The notes: generated by a model not told the origin, from the letters alone. A DNA stretch of 64,000 bases from Pseudomonas sp. TMP9 (GCF_037943105.1 NZ_CP149803.1:1612001-1676000); one strand, 5' to 3'. Positions 30,342 to 41,037 are shown, numbered from the stretch's first letter. A program made the numbers and translations.

Positions 30342-30614
30342 GTGAACAAGTCGGAATTGATCGATGCCATCGCCGCATCTGCTGATATCCCAAAAGCTGT
30401 TGCCGGCCGCGCGCTGGATGCAGTCATTGAATCCGTTACTGGCGCTCTGAAAGCCGGTGATTCTGTTGTACTGGTTGGTTTCGGTACGTTCGCTGTCAAA
30501 GAGCGTGCTGCTCGTACTGGCCGCAACCCACAAACGGGTAACCCGATCAGCATCGCTGCAGCCAAGATCCCAGGCTTTAAAGCCGGTAAAGCACTGAAAG
30601 ACGCTGTTAACTAA
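30342..30614 (+). CDS. hupB: DNA-binding protein HU-beta
   Basis: A 90-residue nucleoid protein that bends and compacts DNA. It has the HU/IHF layout: two helices ([16 protein letters not shown] at the start), then strands, with the DNA-gripping arm around [26 protein letters not shown] near residues 58-87. The start is GTG with an AAGGGGA site. It stands between lon and ppiD, as in most proteobacteria, with its own strong promoter and a terminator 130 bases later. Confidence 0.98.
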   Translation: MNKSELIDAIAASADIPKAVAGRALDAVIESVTGALKAGDSVVLVGFGTFAVKERAARTGRNPQTGNPISIAAAKIPGFKAGKALKDAVN

Positions 30615-30745
30615 GCTTCTTTCGGCTTTACCCTGCAGGTCAGCTGAATAGCTGATCTGTTGCGCGGTGGAACGTTCGGCTTGTTTTATTCAGTCGATGG
30701 CAACGAATCTGCTACCTGAGTTCGGTCCGCTTCGCCAGTTACGAG

Positions 30746-30775
30746 AAGGCGCATCCACTGATGCGCCTTTCTTCT
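30746..30775 (+). terminator. Terminator after hupB
   Basis: AAGGCGCATC pairs with GATGCGCCTT around CACT and is followed by TCTTCT. It lies just before the ppiD leader. Confidence 0.7.
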
Positions 30776-30832
30776 ATCCGGATTTTACCCACACTGCGCG
30801 GCTGCTTTTTTCACAGCCGTTCTGGGGGACGC

Positions 30833-32710
30833 ATGCTGCAAAATATCAGGGACAATTCACAAGGTTGGATTGCCAAAACCATCATCGGCATTATTGTTGC
30901 GCTGCTTGCATTGACGGGCGTTGATGCGATTTTCACCAGCACCAGTAACAGCCAGAACGCGGCCGAAGTGAATGGTGTGGAAATCACTTCCGTTGACCTT
31001 AGCCAAGCGGTTGAGATGCAGCGGCGGCAGTTGCTACAGCAGTTGGGTCGCGACTTCGATGCATCCTTGCTCGACGAAAAATTGCTGCGTGAAGCTGCTC
31101 TTAACGGCCTAGTTGAGCGCACTTTGCTTCTCTCTGGTGCTCAAGATGCCAAGTTTGCATTCTCGCAACAAGCGTTGGACCAATTGATTCTGAAAACACC
31201 TGAGTTTCTGGTTGATGGTCAGTTCAGCGCTGAGCGCTTTGATCAAGTGATTCGTCAGTTGGGTTACAACCGTTTGCAGTTCCGCCAGATGCTGGAGCAG
31301 GAAATGTTGATTGGCCAACTGCGCGCTGGCCTGTCTAACAGCGGTTTCGTCACCGATGCCCAAGTGCAAGCCTTCGCTGCATTAGAAAAGCAGACCCGCG
31401 ATTTCGCCACCTTGACCCTCAAGGCTGATCCTGGCGCGGTAATCCTCAGTGATGACGACGTAAAGGCTTATTACGACGCCAAAGCCAGCGAGTTTATGAG
31501 CCCTGAACAAGTGGTGCTGGAATACGTTGAGCTAAAAAAAGAGGCCTTCTTTGACCAGGTTGACGTCACAGATGAAGCGCTTGAAACCGCCTATCAAAGT
31601 GAAATCGCCAACTTAGCCGAACAGCGACGTGCTGCGCACATTCTGGCTGAGGTTAGCGACAAGCTGTCTGACGAGCAGGCTCAAGCTAAATTAGTTGAGT
31701 TGCAGAAGCGTCTTGAGAAAGGCGAGGACTTTGCAGACTTAGCTAAAGAGTTCTCCGATGACTCAGGTTCGGCAGGTGAGGGTGGTGATCTGGGCTTTGC
31801 GGGCCCAGGTGTTTACGATCCGACTTTTGAAGAGGCGTTGTATGCACTGGACAAAAATGCAGTATCAGCGCCCGTTCGCAGTGAGTTCGGCTGGCACTTG
31901 ATCAAGCTGTTAGATGTTCAGGCGCCGGAAGTGCCCAGCTTTGCCAGTTTGGAAGAAAAATTAAAACGAGATCTGAAAACGCGTCAAGTTGAGCAACGCT
32001 TTGTTGAGGTCTCAAAAGATCTTGAAAATGCTGCATTTGAAGCATCAGATCTGGCGCAGCCTGCTCAAGAGTTAGGTCTTGAAGTCAACACCACTGAGGC
32101 GTTCGGCCGCGAGGGTGGCACTGAAGGTCTGACCGCTAACCGTCTGGTTATCCAGGCAGCGTTCAGCGATGAAGTGCTGGAAGGCGGCAGTAACAGCAGC
32201 GTGATTGAGCTCGATCCGAACACCGTCGTGGTGGTACGGGTGAGCGTGCACAACAAGCCCGAGCAGCTACCGCTTGAGCAAGTGACTGAGAGTATTCGCG
32301 CCCAGTTGATCAAGGTTCGTGCAAGCGAGGCCGTTAAAGTCGAAGCTGAAGAGCAGTTAGCTGCTTTGCGTGCGGGTAAAACGCCGATTGCACAGGCCGA
32401 TGCCAAGCAGGGTTGGGATGTTGTGGAGGCGGCAACGCGCAGCCAAGAAGGTGTTGAGCCTGCGGTGTTGCAGGCGCTGTTCCGCATGCCCAAGCCTGAA
32501 GCTGCCGATAAGCCTAGCTTCGACGGTATTAGCCTGAGCAACGGCGATTATGTGGTCGTTCGTCTTAATGGCGTGAGCCAACCGCAGCAAGCGCTGTCGG
32601 ATGAGGACAAGGCCATGTACAGCCGCTTCCTTGCCTCACGCGTTGGTCAACAGGACTTCGCCGCGTTCCGTAAGCAACTGGAAGAAGCCGCGGACATCGA
32701 GCGTTTCTGA
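30833..32710 (+). CDS. ppiD: Periplasmic folding chaperone PpiD
   Basis: PpiD is an inner-membrane protein whose large periplasmic part helps newly exported outer-membrane proteins near the Sec channel. The 625-residue protein has one N-terminal anchor helix (IAKTIIGIIVALLALTGV, residues about 14-31), a SurA-like chaperone region, a parvulin-type domain with RRAAHILAEV and SGSAGEGGDLGF near 265-340, and a C-terminal helical part. The ATG at 30833 has a GGGGGA site and begins just before the anchor, so the longer frame from 30761 is rejected. Confidence 0.95.
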   Translation: MLQNIRDNSQGWIAKTIIGIIVALLALTGVDAIFTSTSNSQNAAEVNGVEITSVDLSQAVEMQRRQLLQQLGRDFDASLLDEKLLREAALNGLVERTLLLSGAQDAKFAFSQQALDQLILKTPEFLVDGQFSAERFDQVIRQLGYNRLQFRQMLEQEMLIGQLRAGLSNSGFVTDAQVQAFAALEKQTRDFATLTLKADPGAVILSDDDVKAYYDAKASEFMSPEQVVLEYVELKKEAFFDQVDVTDEALETAYQSEIANLAEQRRAAHILAEVSDKLSDEQAQAKLVELQKRLEKGEDFADLAKEFSDDSGSAGEGGDLGFAGPGVYDPTFEEALYALDKNAVSAPVRSEFGWHLIKLLDVQAPEVPSFASLEEKLKRDLKTRQVEQRFVEVSKDLENAAFEASDLAQPAQELGLEVNTTEAFGREGGTEGLTANRLVIQAAFSDEVLEGGSNSSVIELDPNTVVVVRVSVHNKPEQLPLEQVTESIRAQLIKVRASEAVKVEAEEQLAALRAGKTPIAQADAKQGWDVVEAATRSQEGVEPAVLQALFRMPKPEAADKPSFDGISLSNGDYVVVRLNGVSQPQQALSDEDKAMYSRFLASRVGQQDFAAFRKQLEEAADIERF

Positions 32711-32726
32711 TCAGTGCGCCGCAATT

Positions 32727-32757
32727 AAAAATGCCGCTCAATTGAGCGGCATTTTTT
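32727..32757. terminator. Two-way terminator between ppiD and fabI
   Basis: A perfect palindrome of AAAAATGCCGCTCAA with TTGAGCGGCATTTTT, and T runs on both strands, lies between the two converging genes. Confidence 0.9.
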
Positions 32758-32776
32758 GTTGCTGGCAATTGCGCAA

Positions 32777-33571
32777 TTATTCTTCCATCGGGCCCATCGC
32801 GGTGGTGTTGAAACCGCCATCGACGTACATAATCTCACCGCTGACGCCTGAGGCGAGGTCTGAGCAGAGGAACGCACCGGCATTGCCGACTTCATCGATG
32901 GTCACGTTGCGTCGCAGCGGGGTCTGCTTTTCGTTGGCCGCGAGCATCTTGCGAAAGCTTTTGATACCGGAGGCTGCCAGCGTGCGGATCGGGCCTGCGG
33001 AGATGGCATTTACGCGAGTGCCTTCAGGGCCCAAGCTGCCAGCCAGGTAACGCACACCGGCTTCCAAGCTCGCCTTGGCCATGCCCATGACGTTGTAGTT
33101 GGGCATGGTGCGCTCGGCACCCAGGTAGGACAGGGTAAGCAGGCTGCCATTGCGGCCTTTCATCATTTCGCGGCCGGCTTTGGCCAGGGCAACGAAGCTG
33201 TAAGCACTGATATCGTGAGCGATGCGGAAGCCTTCACGGGTGGTGACGTCAGTAAAGTCGCCATTGAGTTGATCGCCCGGGGCAAAGCCTACCGAGTGAA
33301 CGATACAATCCAGGCCATCCCACTTCTTGCTCAATGCTTCGAATACTGAGGCGATCTCTTCGTCGTTGGCTACATCGCAGGGGAAGCACAGCTCTGGGTT
33401 TGAACCCCAATCAGCGGCAAAGCCTTCAACGCGGCCTTTGAGCTTTTCGTTCTGGTAGGTGAAGGCCAGTTCGGCGCCTTCACGGTGCATGGCTGCCGCG
33501 ATGCCGGAGGCGATGGACAGTTTGCTGGCGACGCCAACGATCAGTACGCGCTTGCCGCTTAGAAAACCCAT
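32777..33571 (-). CDS. fabI: Enoyl-[acyl-carrier-protein] reductase (NADH), FabI type
   Basis: FabI reduces trans-2-enoyl-ACP in the last step of each fatty-acid elongation cycle. The 264-residue protein is a short-chain dehydrogenase variant with the FabI cofactor motif [16 protein letters not shown] near residue 13. The active site is Tyr-x6-Lys in NYNVMGMAK near 157-164, with [10 protein letters not shown] just before. This is the triclosan-binding type of fold. A GAGGAAT site precedes the ATG. It sits 29 bases after the transporter operon in the same direction, so read-through from that operon is possible. Confidence 0.97.
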   Translation of the reverse strand: MGFLSGKRVLIVGVASKLSIASGIAAAMHREGAELAFTYQNEKLKGRVEGFAADWGSNPELCFPCDVANDEEIASVFEALSKKWDGLDCIVHSVGFAPGDQLNGDFTDVTTREGFRIAHDISAYSFVALAKAGREMMKGRNGSLLTLSYLGAERTMPNYNVMGMAKASLEAGVRYLAGSLGPEGTRVNAISAGPIRTLAASGIKSFRKMLAANEKQTPLRRNVTIDEVGNAGAFLCSDLASGVSGEIMYVDGGFNTTAMGPMEE

Positions 33572-33601
33572 GGGTGTGATTCCTCTTCCGCTCTACAAGA
33601 A

Positions 33602-35209
33602 TTAGTCAGCTGGGGCCATAAAGGCCGCTTCCAGCAATTGCTGTGTATAGATGTTCTGTGGCGCGGCAAAGACACGTGCCGCCGGGCCTTGCTCCACTAC
33701 TTTGCCCTGTTTAACCACCATCACCTGATGGCTTAATGCCCTGACCACGGCTAAGTCATGGCTAATAAATAAATAGGTCAGGTTATATTTAGTCTGCAGC
33801 GAGCGCAGCAATTCGACCACTTGGCGCTGCACAGTACGGTCGAGTGCCGAGGTGGGCTCATCAAGCAAAATTAATGCGGGCTTGAGTACCAAGGCGCGGG
33901 CGATGGCAATGCGTTGACGCTGACCACCGGAAAACTCATGGGGATAACGGTTACGGGTATCGGGATCGAGACCAACCTCGACTAAGGCGTCGATGATCGC
34001 TTGTTCCTGCTCGGCTGCGCTGCCCATGCGATGAATTTGCAGGCCTTCCCCCACAATTTGACTCACCGACATACGCGGGCTCAGGCTGCCAAACGGATCT
34101 TGAAACACCACCTGCATTTGCCGGCGCAGCGGTCTCACCTGTTCTTGCGAGAGCTGATCAATGGCTTGCCCTTGGAAGCGAATGCCACCTTGACTGCCAA
34201 GTAGACGAAGAATAGCCAAACCTAGGGTGGACTTGCCCGAGCCACTTTCACCAACAATGCCCAGCGTATGACCCTGCGGCACGCTGAAGTTGATGCCATC
34301 CACCGCTTTTACGTGGTCGACCGTGCGGCGTAATAGGCCTTTCTTGATCGGAAACCAGACGCGCAGGTTATCAACTTCGAGCATCGGCTTGCCCGGTGGT
34401 TGATCGACCGGCCCACCCGAAGGCTCGGCACCGAGCAGTTCACGGGTATACGGGTGCTGGGGCGCGTGGAACAGGGTTTCGCAGGCAGCTTGCTCGACGA
34501 TATGCCCGCCCTGCATCACGCAAACGCGATGAGCGATGCGCCGCACCAAATTAAGGTCATGGCTGATCAGCAGGATCGACATACCCAAGCGCGCTTGTAA
34601 ATCCTTCAGCAGTTCGAGGATTTTCAGCTGCACGGTGACATCGAGCGCAGTGGTTGGCTCGTCGGCAATCAGCAGTTCTGGCTCATTGGCCAGCGCCATT
34701 GCGATGACCACGCGCTGCCGTTGGCCGCCCGACAGCTCGTGTGGGTAAGCTTTTAGGCGCTTATGGGGTTCGGGAATGCCGACTAACTCCAGCAGCTCCA
34801 AGGTCCGCGCAGTGGCCGCTTTAGCCCGCAGGCCTTTATGTAAGGCCAGCACTTCATTGATTTGTTTTTCGATGCTGTGCAGCGGGTTGAGCGAGGTCAT
34901 GGGCTCTTGGAAGACCATGGCAATGCGGTTACCACGGATGCCGCGCAGTTTGCTCTCGTTTAGCTTGAGTAGGTCCTGCCCGGCATAGTGAATGCTGCCG
35001 CTGGGGTGCTGGGCAATCGGGTAGGGCAGCAGGCGCAGAATTGAATGCGCGGTCACCGATTTGCCTGAACCGCTTTCGCCCACCAAGGCCAGGGTTTCAC
35101 AGCGCTTGATGTCGAAGCTAATGGTGTTGAGTACACGCTGCTTGAGGCGGCCAGTAACGAACTCGACTGACAGATCACGGACTTCGATGAGGGTGTTGGA
35201 GTCGGTCAT
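33602..35209 (-). CDS. nppD: Peptide ABC transporter ATP-binding protein, two fused ATPase domains
   Basis: This 535-residue protein powers the transporter and is a YejF-type fusion of two ABC ATPases. The first half has Walker A GESGSGKSVTAHS near residue 40, signature LSGGQRQRV near 160 and Walker B LLIADEPTTALD; the second has GESGSGKSTLGLA near 325, FSGGQRQRIA near 435 and LILLDEPTSALD. Each half ends in an oligopeptide-transporter tail. The ATG at 35209 has a GAGGAA site and lies one base after the nppC stop. The operon order A-A-B-C-D matches the Npp system of P. aeruginosa, which imports peptides and peptidyl-nucleoside antibiotics. Confidence 0.9.
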   Translation of the reverse strand: MTDSNTLIEVRDLSVEFVTGRLKQRVLNTISFDIKRCETLALVGESGSGKSVTAHSILRLLPYPIAQHPSGSIHYAGQDLLKLNESKLRGIRGNRIAMVFQEPMTSLNPLHSIEKQINEVLALHKGLRAKAATARTLELLELVGIPEPHKRLKAYPHELSGGQRQRVVIAMALANEPELLIADEPTTALDVTVQLKILELLKDLQARLGMSILLISHDLNLVRRIAHRVCVMQGGHIVEQAACETLFHAPQHPYTRELLGAEPSGGPVDQPPGKPMLEVDNLRVWFPIKKGLLRRTVDHVKAVDGINFSVPQGHTLGIVGESGSGKSTLGLAILRLLGSQGGIRFQGQAIDQLSQEQVRPLRRQMQVVFQDPFGSLSPRMSVSQIVGEGLQIHRMGSAAEQEQAIIDALVEVGLDPDTRNRYPHEFSGGQRQRIAIARALVLKPALILLDEPTSALDRTVQRQVVELLRSLQTKYNLTYLFISHDLAVVRALSHQVMVVKQGKVVEQGPAARVFAAPQNIYTQQLLEAAFMAPAD

Positions 35210-35210
35210 G

Positions 35211-36230
35211 TTATTTCCTCGGGTCGAAGGCATCGCGTGCCGCTTCGCCGATAAACACCAGCAGGCTGAGCATCAGGGCAAGCACGGCAAAAGCGCTGAT
35301 ACCCAACCACGGGGCCTGCAGGTTGGACTTGCCTTGGGCCACTAATTCACCGAGCGAAGGTGCGCCGGGGGGCAGACCAAAGCCGAGAAAGTCCAGTGCG
35401 GTGAGTGTGCCAATCGCACCGGTGAGGATGAACGGCATAAAGGTCATGGTCGAAATCATCGCGTTAGGCAAGATATGCCGAAACATAATTGAGCCGTTCG
35501 GCATACCCAGCGCACGCGCGGCGCGCACATATTCCAAGTTGCGCCCTCGCAGGAACTCGGCGCGCACTACGTCTACCAGACTCATCCAGGAAAACAACAA
35601 CATGATGCCCAGCAACCACCAAAAATTGGGCTGTACAAAGCTGGCGAGGATGATCAGTAAGTAGAGCACCGGCAAGCCCGACCAAATTTCCAGAAAGCGC
35701 TGGCCGACCAAGTCGACCCAGCCGCCATAAAAGCCTTGCAAGGCGCCAGCAAACACGCCGATCACCGAGCTGGCGAGGGTCAGAATCAGGGCAAACAGCA
35801 CCGAGATGCGGAAGCCATAGATGACCCGCGCCAACACATCGCGGCCCTGATCATCGGTGCCCAGCCAGTTTTCCCCAGAGGGTGGCGCTGGCGCCGGCAC
35901 TTGCAGGTCGTAATTGATGCTGGAGTAGCTGTAGCGGATCGGTGGCCAGATCATCCAGCCGTTCTTTTCATTAAACAGCTCTTGGATATACGGGCTTTTG
36001 TAGTTCGCCTGCAGCGGGAATTCACCGCCAAATGTGGTTTCCGGGTAGCGCTTGAATACCGGGAAATACAGTTCGTTGTCATAACTGACCACCAGCGGCT
36101 TGTCGTTGGCGATCAGTTCAGCGCCGAGCGTGACAAAAAACAACACAAGGAAAATCCACAGTGACCACCAGCCGCGCTTATGCGCCTTGAACAGTTGGAA
36201 GCGACGCTGATTGATTGGCGAAAGTGTCAT
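35211..36230 (-). CDS. nppC: Peptide ABC transporter permease, YejE type
   Basis: A 339-residue inner-membrane permease with about six transmembrane helices and the long periplasmic loop after helix 1 that marks YejE (residues about 45-130, with NWLGTDDQGRDVLARVIYGFR at its end). The ABC-coupling EAA-like loop is around RAARALGMPNGSIMFRHILPNA near 240. Its start lies one base after the nppB stop and its end one base before nppD, so translation is coupled along the operon. Confidence 0.9.
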   Translation of the reverse strand: MTLSPINQRRFQLFKAHKRGWWSLWIFLVLFFVTLGAELIANDKPLVVSYDNELYFPVFKRYPETTFGGEFPLQANYKSPYIQELFNEKNGWMIWPPIRYSYSSINYDLQVPAPAPPSGENWLGTDDQGRDVLARVIYGFRISVLFALILTLASSVIGVFAGALQGFYGGWVDLVGQRFLEIWSGLPVLYLLIILASFVQPNFWWLLGIMLLFSWMSLVDVVRAEFLRGRNLEYVRAARALGMPNGSIMFRHILPNAMISTMTFMPFILTGAIGTLTALDFLGFGLPPGAPSLGELVAQGKSNLQAPWLGISAFAVLALMLSLLVFIGEAARDAFDPRK

Positions 36231-36231
36231 C

Positions 36232-37305
36232 TCAACCCTCCCGACTTTCGAAGTCGATGCGTGGATCGACCAAGGTGTAGGTAATGTCGCCGATCAATTT
36301 CACCACCAAACCGAGCAAGGTAAAAATAAACAAGGTGCCGAACACCACCGGGTAGTCGCGGTTAATCGCCGCCTCAAAGCTCATCAAGCCGAGGCCGTCG
36401 AGGGAGAAAATCACCTCGATCAGCAAAGAGCCGGTAAAGAAAATCCCAATAAAGGCCGCTGGGAAGCCGGCGATAATAATCAACATGGCGTTACGGAACA
36501 CATGGCCATACAACACGCGGTTATTGCTCAAGCCTTTAGCCCGTGCGGTGACCACGTATTGCTTGTTAATTTCATCGAGAAAGCTGTTTTTGGTCAGCAG
36601 CGTCAGGGTGGCGAAGTTACCAATCACCAGCGCCGTGACGGGCAGGGCCAAGTGCCAAAAGTAGTCAAGCAGCTTGCCGCTAAAACTCAGCTCCTCGAAG
36701 TTGTTCGAGGTCAGCCCGCGCAGCGGGAACACGTCCCAATAGCTGCCGCCGGCAAACAGCACAATGAGCAAGATGGCAAACAGAAACGCAGGGATGGCAT
36801 AGCCAATGATGATGATCGAACTGGTCCAAACGTCGAAGGCGCTGCCATGGCGGGTGGCCTTAGCGATGCCCAGCGGGATGGACACCAGGTACATAATCAG
36901 CGTGCTCCACAACCCTAAGGAGATCGATACCGGCATTTTCTCAATGATCAGGTCGATGACCTCGGCATCACGAAAGAAGCTGCTACCGAAATCCAGCTGC
37001 GCGTAGCTCTTGAGCATCAGCCAGAAGCGTTCCGGGGCCGATTTGTCGAAGCCATACATGCGTTCGATTTCCGCGACCAGTTCGGGGTCGAGGCCTTGGG
37101 CGCCGCGGTAGTTGGAGCCCGCGACCGAGACTTCAGCACCGCCGCCAGCAATCCGGCTGGTGGCGCCATCAAAGCCTTCGAGTTTGGCGATCATCTGTTC
37201 AACCGGGCCACCGGGGGCGGCCTGGATGATGATGAAGTTGATCAGCAAGATGCCCAGCAACGTGGGGATGATAAGCAGCAACCGACGAAAGATATACGCC
37301 AGCAT
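36232..37305 (-). CDS. nppB: Peptide ABC transporter permease, YejB type
   Basis: A 357-residue permease that pairs with the YejE-type subunit. It starts with the DppB/OppB-like helix [19 protein letters not shown], has a YejB-type periplasmic insert (residues about 40-95), and the coupling loop [22 protein letters not shown] near 255. I chose the ATG at 37305 because it begins just before helix 1 and has a GGAGC site; the longer frame adds an unlikely leader. It follows nppA2 directly, with one base between stop and start. Confidence 0.9.
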   Translation of the reverse strand: MLAYIFRRLLLIIPTLLGILLINFIIIQAAPGGPVEQMIAKLEGFDGATSRIAGGGAEVSVAGSNYRGAQGLDPELVAEIERMYGFDKSAPERFWLMLKSYAQLDFGSSFFRDAEVIDLIIEKMPVSISLGLWSTLIMYLVSIPLGIAKATRHGSAFDVWTSSIIIIGYAIPAFLFAILLIVLFAGGSYWDVFPLRGLTSNNFEELSFSGKLLDYFWHLALPVTALVIGNFATLTLLTKNSFLDEINKQYVVTARAKGLSNNRVLYGHVFRNAMLIIIAGFPAAFIGIFFTGSLLIEVIFSLDGLGLMSFEAAINRDYPVVFGTLFIFTLLGLVVKLIGDITYTLVDPRIDFESREG

Positions 37306-37306
37306 C

Positions 37307-39160
37307 TTATTGCTCCACGTCTGCGTTGGGCTGAGCGGAGGCTGCATCGGCAGCGGCTTCTGGGGTTTTTTCGCGGGCCCACCAGGTGTGCAGGCCTATG
37401 TCATATTTTGGGCTGACTTTGGGGTGTTCAAAGCGGTTCCAATAAGCCACGCGCCAGGTTTTGATGTGCCAGTTGGGGACCACGTAATGGCCCCACAGCA
37501 ACACGCGATCGAGGGCGCGGGTATGGGTGATCAGGCTCTGGCGTGAGTCGGCACCGATCAGGCCTTCAACCAAGCTGTCTACCGCGGGATCTTTAAGGCC
37601 GATAAAGTTACGGCTGCCGGGGTTGTCAGCGCTGCTGGAGTGCCAGTATTCACGCTGTTCGTTGCCCGGCGAGTTGGACTGACCAAAACCACTCACAATG
37701 AGATCGTAATCGCGCGAGCGCAGGCGGTTGATGTATTGAGAGACATCCACGCGGCGGATCACCAACTCGATGCCCAAGTCGGCCAAGTTACGTTTAAACG
37801 GCAGCAGGACACGTTCGAATTCGGTTTGCGCCAGAAGGAACTCGAAGCTCACGGGCTTGCCGCTGCTGTCGAGCATCTTGTCGCCATCCACGCGCCACCC
37901 TGCTTCTTGCAACAGCTGATAAGCACGGCGTTGCTGCTCGCGAATAATGCCGCTGCCATTGGTCAGCGAAGGCTGATACTCATCGCTGAATACCTGTGTC
38001 GGGATGTGCTCACGTAATGGTTCAAGCAGTTTCAACTCATCAACGGAGGGCAGGCCGGTTGCAGCCAATTCGGAGTTGTCAAAATAGCTGCGGGTGCGGG
38101 TATACGCGCCGTTAAACAACTGGCGGTTGGTCCACTCGAAATCAAACAGCAGGCCAAGGGCTTCGCGCACCCGGAGATCGCTGAACAGCGGACGCCGTGT
38201 ATTAAAGATAAAACCCTGCATGCCGGTGGGGTTGTGATTGGTGATTTCTTCTTTAATAAGCTGGCCGTTGGCTACAGCCTCGTTGTTGTAGGCGGTGGCC
38301 CAGTTCTTGGCACTGGTTTCTAGCCAGTAGTCGAATTGCCCAGCCTTGAGCGCTTCTAGGGCCACGGTGTTGTCGCGGTAATAGTCGATTTGTAGGGTGT
38401 CGAAATTGTAAAAGCCGCGGTTAACCGGCAGGTCCTTGCCCCACCAGTCGGTGACGCGTTCATAGCGGATTGAGCGGCCGGCCTGCACATTGGCCACTTT
38501 GTAAGGGCCGCTGCCCAGCGGGACTTCAAGGTTACTTTTGCTGAAGTCGCGTTCGGCCCACCAGTGTTTCGGCAACACGGGCAGCTGCCCGACGATTAGC
38601 GGCAGCTCACGGTTACCGGCGTGCTTGAAGACAAAACGTACGCGCAGCGGGCTTTCGACTTCTACTTTATCGACATCGGCATAGTAGCCGCGGTACATCG
38701 GCGCGCCTTGGCTCATCAGTGTTTCGAACGTGAACTTAACATCCTCAGCCGTCACGGGTTGGCCGTCATGGAAGCGTGCTTCAGGGCGCAGATAAAAGCG
38801 TACCCAAGAATTGTCCGGGGCTTTCTCGATCTTTTCGGCGAGCAGGCCGTATTCGCTAAAGGGCTCATCCAGGCCATGGCGGGTCAGGGTGTCGTAGATC
38901 AGGCCGATATCATCGGCGGCCACGCCTTTGTTAATAAACGGATTGAGGCTGTCAAAACCGCCAAATCCAGCCTGGCGCAACGTGCCGCCTTTGGGTGCAT
39001 CCGGGTTGACGTAATCGAAATGAGTGAAGCCTGCCGGGTATTTGGGCGGCTCGTCGTACAGGGTTTGTGCATGCTTGGGGCTGGCGATGGCCAGGCCGGC
39101 TACGCTAAGCAGAGCAATGCTGCTAAAACGGATTAACAGGGTGCGCAATGCATGGGTCAT
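37307..39160 (-). CDS. nppA2: Periplasmic peptide-binding protein, second of two (YejA type)
   Basis: This 617-residue binding protein has a signal peptide ending near [10 protein letters not shown] (residue about 31) and the family-5 solute-binding fold, with the opening [21 protein letters not shown] near 50 and the SGPYKVANV block near 220. It is a paralogue of the protein coded just upstream: the two share the layout [16 protein letters not shown], [16 protein letters not shown] and a C-terminal [17 protein letters not shown] block. Two binding proteins on one permease suggest a wider range of peptides. Its start overlaps the upstream stop by four bases. Confidence 0.9.
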   Translation of the reverse strand: MTHALRTLLIRFSSIALLSVAGLAIASPKHAQTLYDEPPKYPAGFTHFDYVNPDAPKGGTLRQAGFGGFDSLNPFINKGVAADDIGLIYDTLTRHGLDEPFSEYGLLAEKIEKAPDNSWVRFYLRPEARFHDGQPVTAEDVKFTFETLMSQGAPMYRGYYADVDKVEVESPLRVRFVFKHAGNRELPLIVGQLPVLPKHWWAERDFSKSNLEVPLGSGPYKVANVQAGRSIRYERVTDWWGKDLPVNRGFYNFDTLQIDYYRDNTVALEALKAGQFDYWLETSAKNWATAYNNEAVANGQLIKEEITNHNPTGMQGFIFNTRRPLFSDLRVREALGLLFDFEWTNRQLFNGAYTRTRSYFDNSELAATGLPSVDELKLLEPLREHIPTQVFSDEYQPSLTNGSGIIREQQRRAYQLLQEAGWRVDGDKMLDSSGKPVSFEFLLAQTEFERVLLPFKRNLADLGIELVIRRVDVSQYINRLRSRDYDLIVSGFGQSNSPGNEQREYWHSSSADNPGSRNFIGLKDPAVDSLVEGLIGADSRQSLITHTRALDRVLLWGHYVVPNWHIKTWRVAYWNRFEHPKVSPKYDIGLHTWWAREKTPEAAADAASAQPNADVEQ

Positions 39161-41037
39161 TCAGCGTTCTCCATGGATTTTAGCCACCAAGTACGCAGCC
39201 CTAATGTGTAGGGCGGCGGGGTGACGAAAGCAAATCGGTTGCGGTATGCCAGGCGGTGGTAATCGATATACCAGTTGGGGATGCTGTAGTGCTGCCATAA
39301 CAGCACGCGGTCGAGCGCGCGGGTAGCAGCGACCTGTTCGGTACGAGTCTGCGCTGCCAATAGTTTTTCAATCATGGCATCGACCACGGGGTGAGTAACG
39401 CCTGCGTAATTTCTGCCGCCTTTGATCTTGGCCTGTGAGGAATGGAAATACAGTGACTGCTCAAGGCCTGGGCTCAGGCTTTGCGGCAGGGTCAGCAGGA
39501 TCATGTCGAAATCATATTGGTCGAGGCGCTGCTTGTATTGCGCGCGATCAACAGTGCGCAAGTTAGCTTGGATACCAATGCTGGCAAGGTTTTCAGTAAA
39601 GGGCTGGAGAATCCGTTCAAGATTCGGATTGACCAGCAGAATTTCAAACTTCAGCGGTTTGCCTTGGCTATTTAGCAGGCGTTGGCCGGATGGCTTCCAA
39701 CCGGCATCGCCCAACAGACCGAGGGCGCGGCGCAAGGTTTCCCGGGGAATGCCTCGTCCATCAGTCTGCGGCATGCTGAATGGCTGGCTAAATAAACGCG
39801 CCGGTAATTGTTTGCGATAGGGCGACAGCAGCAACCACTCCGCACCTTCCGGCTTACCGGTGGCCGAAAACTCGCTGTTGGGGTAGTAGCTTTTAGCGCG
39901 GATGTAGGAGCTGTTAAACAGTGCGCGGTTAGCCCATTCGAAATCAAACATCAGGCCCAGAGCTTCGCGCACGTGGCGATCAACAAACACCTCGCGGCGG
40001 GTGTTCATAAACAAGGCTTGGGTTTGGGTTGGGATTTGGTGGGCAATTTCGGCGCGGATCACCTCGCCTCGGCTCAGGGCGGGGAAGCGATAGCCGTTGG
40101 CCCAGTTCTTAGCTTGTTGCTCGATGTAAATGTCAAATTCACCGGCCTTGAACGCCTCAAAGGCCACATGGCTGTCGCGGTAGAACTCCACCTCAACGCG
40201 ATCAAAATTGTATTTACCGCGATTGACCGGCAAGTCTGCACCCCACCAGTCCTTAACTCGCTCAAACCGCAAGCTGCGCCCAGGGCTGACGTGGGTAATG
40301 CGATAAGGGCCGCTGCCTAAAGGCGGCTCGTAAGTAGTGGCTTTAAAGTCTCGATCTTTCCAGTAGTGCTGCGCCAGCACTGGCAGTTCACCTAAACGTA
40401 GAATCAGCAGCGAGTTATTGGCGCGTTTCAGCACAAAACGAATGCTGTGGCGATTGAGGATATCGACCCGTTGCACGTCTTGCAGGTTGCTGCGGTATTG
40501 CGGATGACCTTCCTTAAGCAGTAAGCGATAAGAAAATGCCACGTCATAAGCCGTTATCGGCCTGCCATCATGAAAGCGTGCCTCTGGACGTAGGTTAAAC
40601 ACCACCCAACTGCGGTCATCGCTGTATTCCACCGATTCGGCGATCAGTCCGTAACTGGATGCGGGCTCATCGCCGGAGGGGTCGTAGGCACCGGTGCCGA
40701 CCATCAAGGGCGCATTAAGCTCATTGACGCCGTATTGCAGAAAATTAGCGCTGCTGATCGGGCTGCTGCCCTTAAATGTGTAGGGGTTGAGCGTGTCGAA
40801 GGTGCCGTTGGCCATCATCCGCAGTGTGCCGCCTTTGGGCGCTTCTGGGTTGATCCACGCAAAATGGGTAAAGCTGGCGGGGTACTTCAGCTCGCCAAAT
40901 TGGGCGTAGCCGTGGCTTTTATACAGGGTGGCCCAAGTAGGCGAACTGATAGCCAGACAGAGGAGGAGCGAGAGGAGGGGACGTATCAAGTGAAATATCC
41001 GATCCGTGGCGTCTTGTGGGCTACTGGTCCGGCACAT
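39157..41037 (-). CDS. nppA1: Periplasmic peptide-binding protein, first of two (YejA type)
   Basis: First gene of the transporter operon, 626 residues. The fold and motifs match the downstream paralogue: [36 protein letters not shown] and a C-terminal LLWQHYSIPNWYIDYHRLAYRN. A hydrophobic signal segment, IRPLLSLLLCLAISSPTWA, ends near residue 36. The start is uncertain. The ATG at 41037 gives a long basic leader and a poor ribosome site, while a TTG at 40989 would give a signal peptide of normal length. It is divergent from the interrupted HDOD gene across about 95 bases. Confidence 0.87.
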   Translation of the reverse strand: MCRTSSPQDATDRIFHLIRPLLSLLLCLAISSPTWATLYKSHGYAQFGELKYPASFTHFAWINPEAPKGGTLRMMANGTFDTLNPYTFKGSSPISSANFLQYGVNELNAPLMVGTGAYDPSGDEPASSYGLIAESVEYSDDRSWVVFNLRPEARFHDGRPITAYDVAFSYRLLLKEGHPQYRSNLQDVQRVDILNRHSIRFVLKRANNSLLILRLGELPVLAQHYWKDRDFKATTYEPPLGSGPYRITHVSPGRSLRFERVKDWWGADLPVNRGKYNFDRVEVEFYRDSHVAFEAFKAGEFDIYIEQQAKNWANGYRFPALSRGEVIRAEIAHQIPTQTQALFMNTRREVFVDRHVREALGLMFDFEWANRALFNSSYIRAKSYYPNSEFSATGKPEGAEWLLLSPYRKQLPARLFSQPFSMPQTDGRGIPRETLRRALGLLGDAGWKPSGQRLLNSQGKPLKFEILLVNPNLERILQPFTENLASIGIQANLRTVDRAQYKQRLDQYDFDMILLTLPQSLSPGLEQSLYFHSSQAKIKGGRNYAGVTHPVVDAMIEKLLAAQTRTEQVAATRALDRVLLWQHYSIPNWYIDYHRLAYRNRFAFVTPPPYTLGLRTWWLKSMENAE

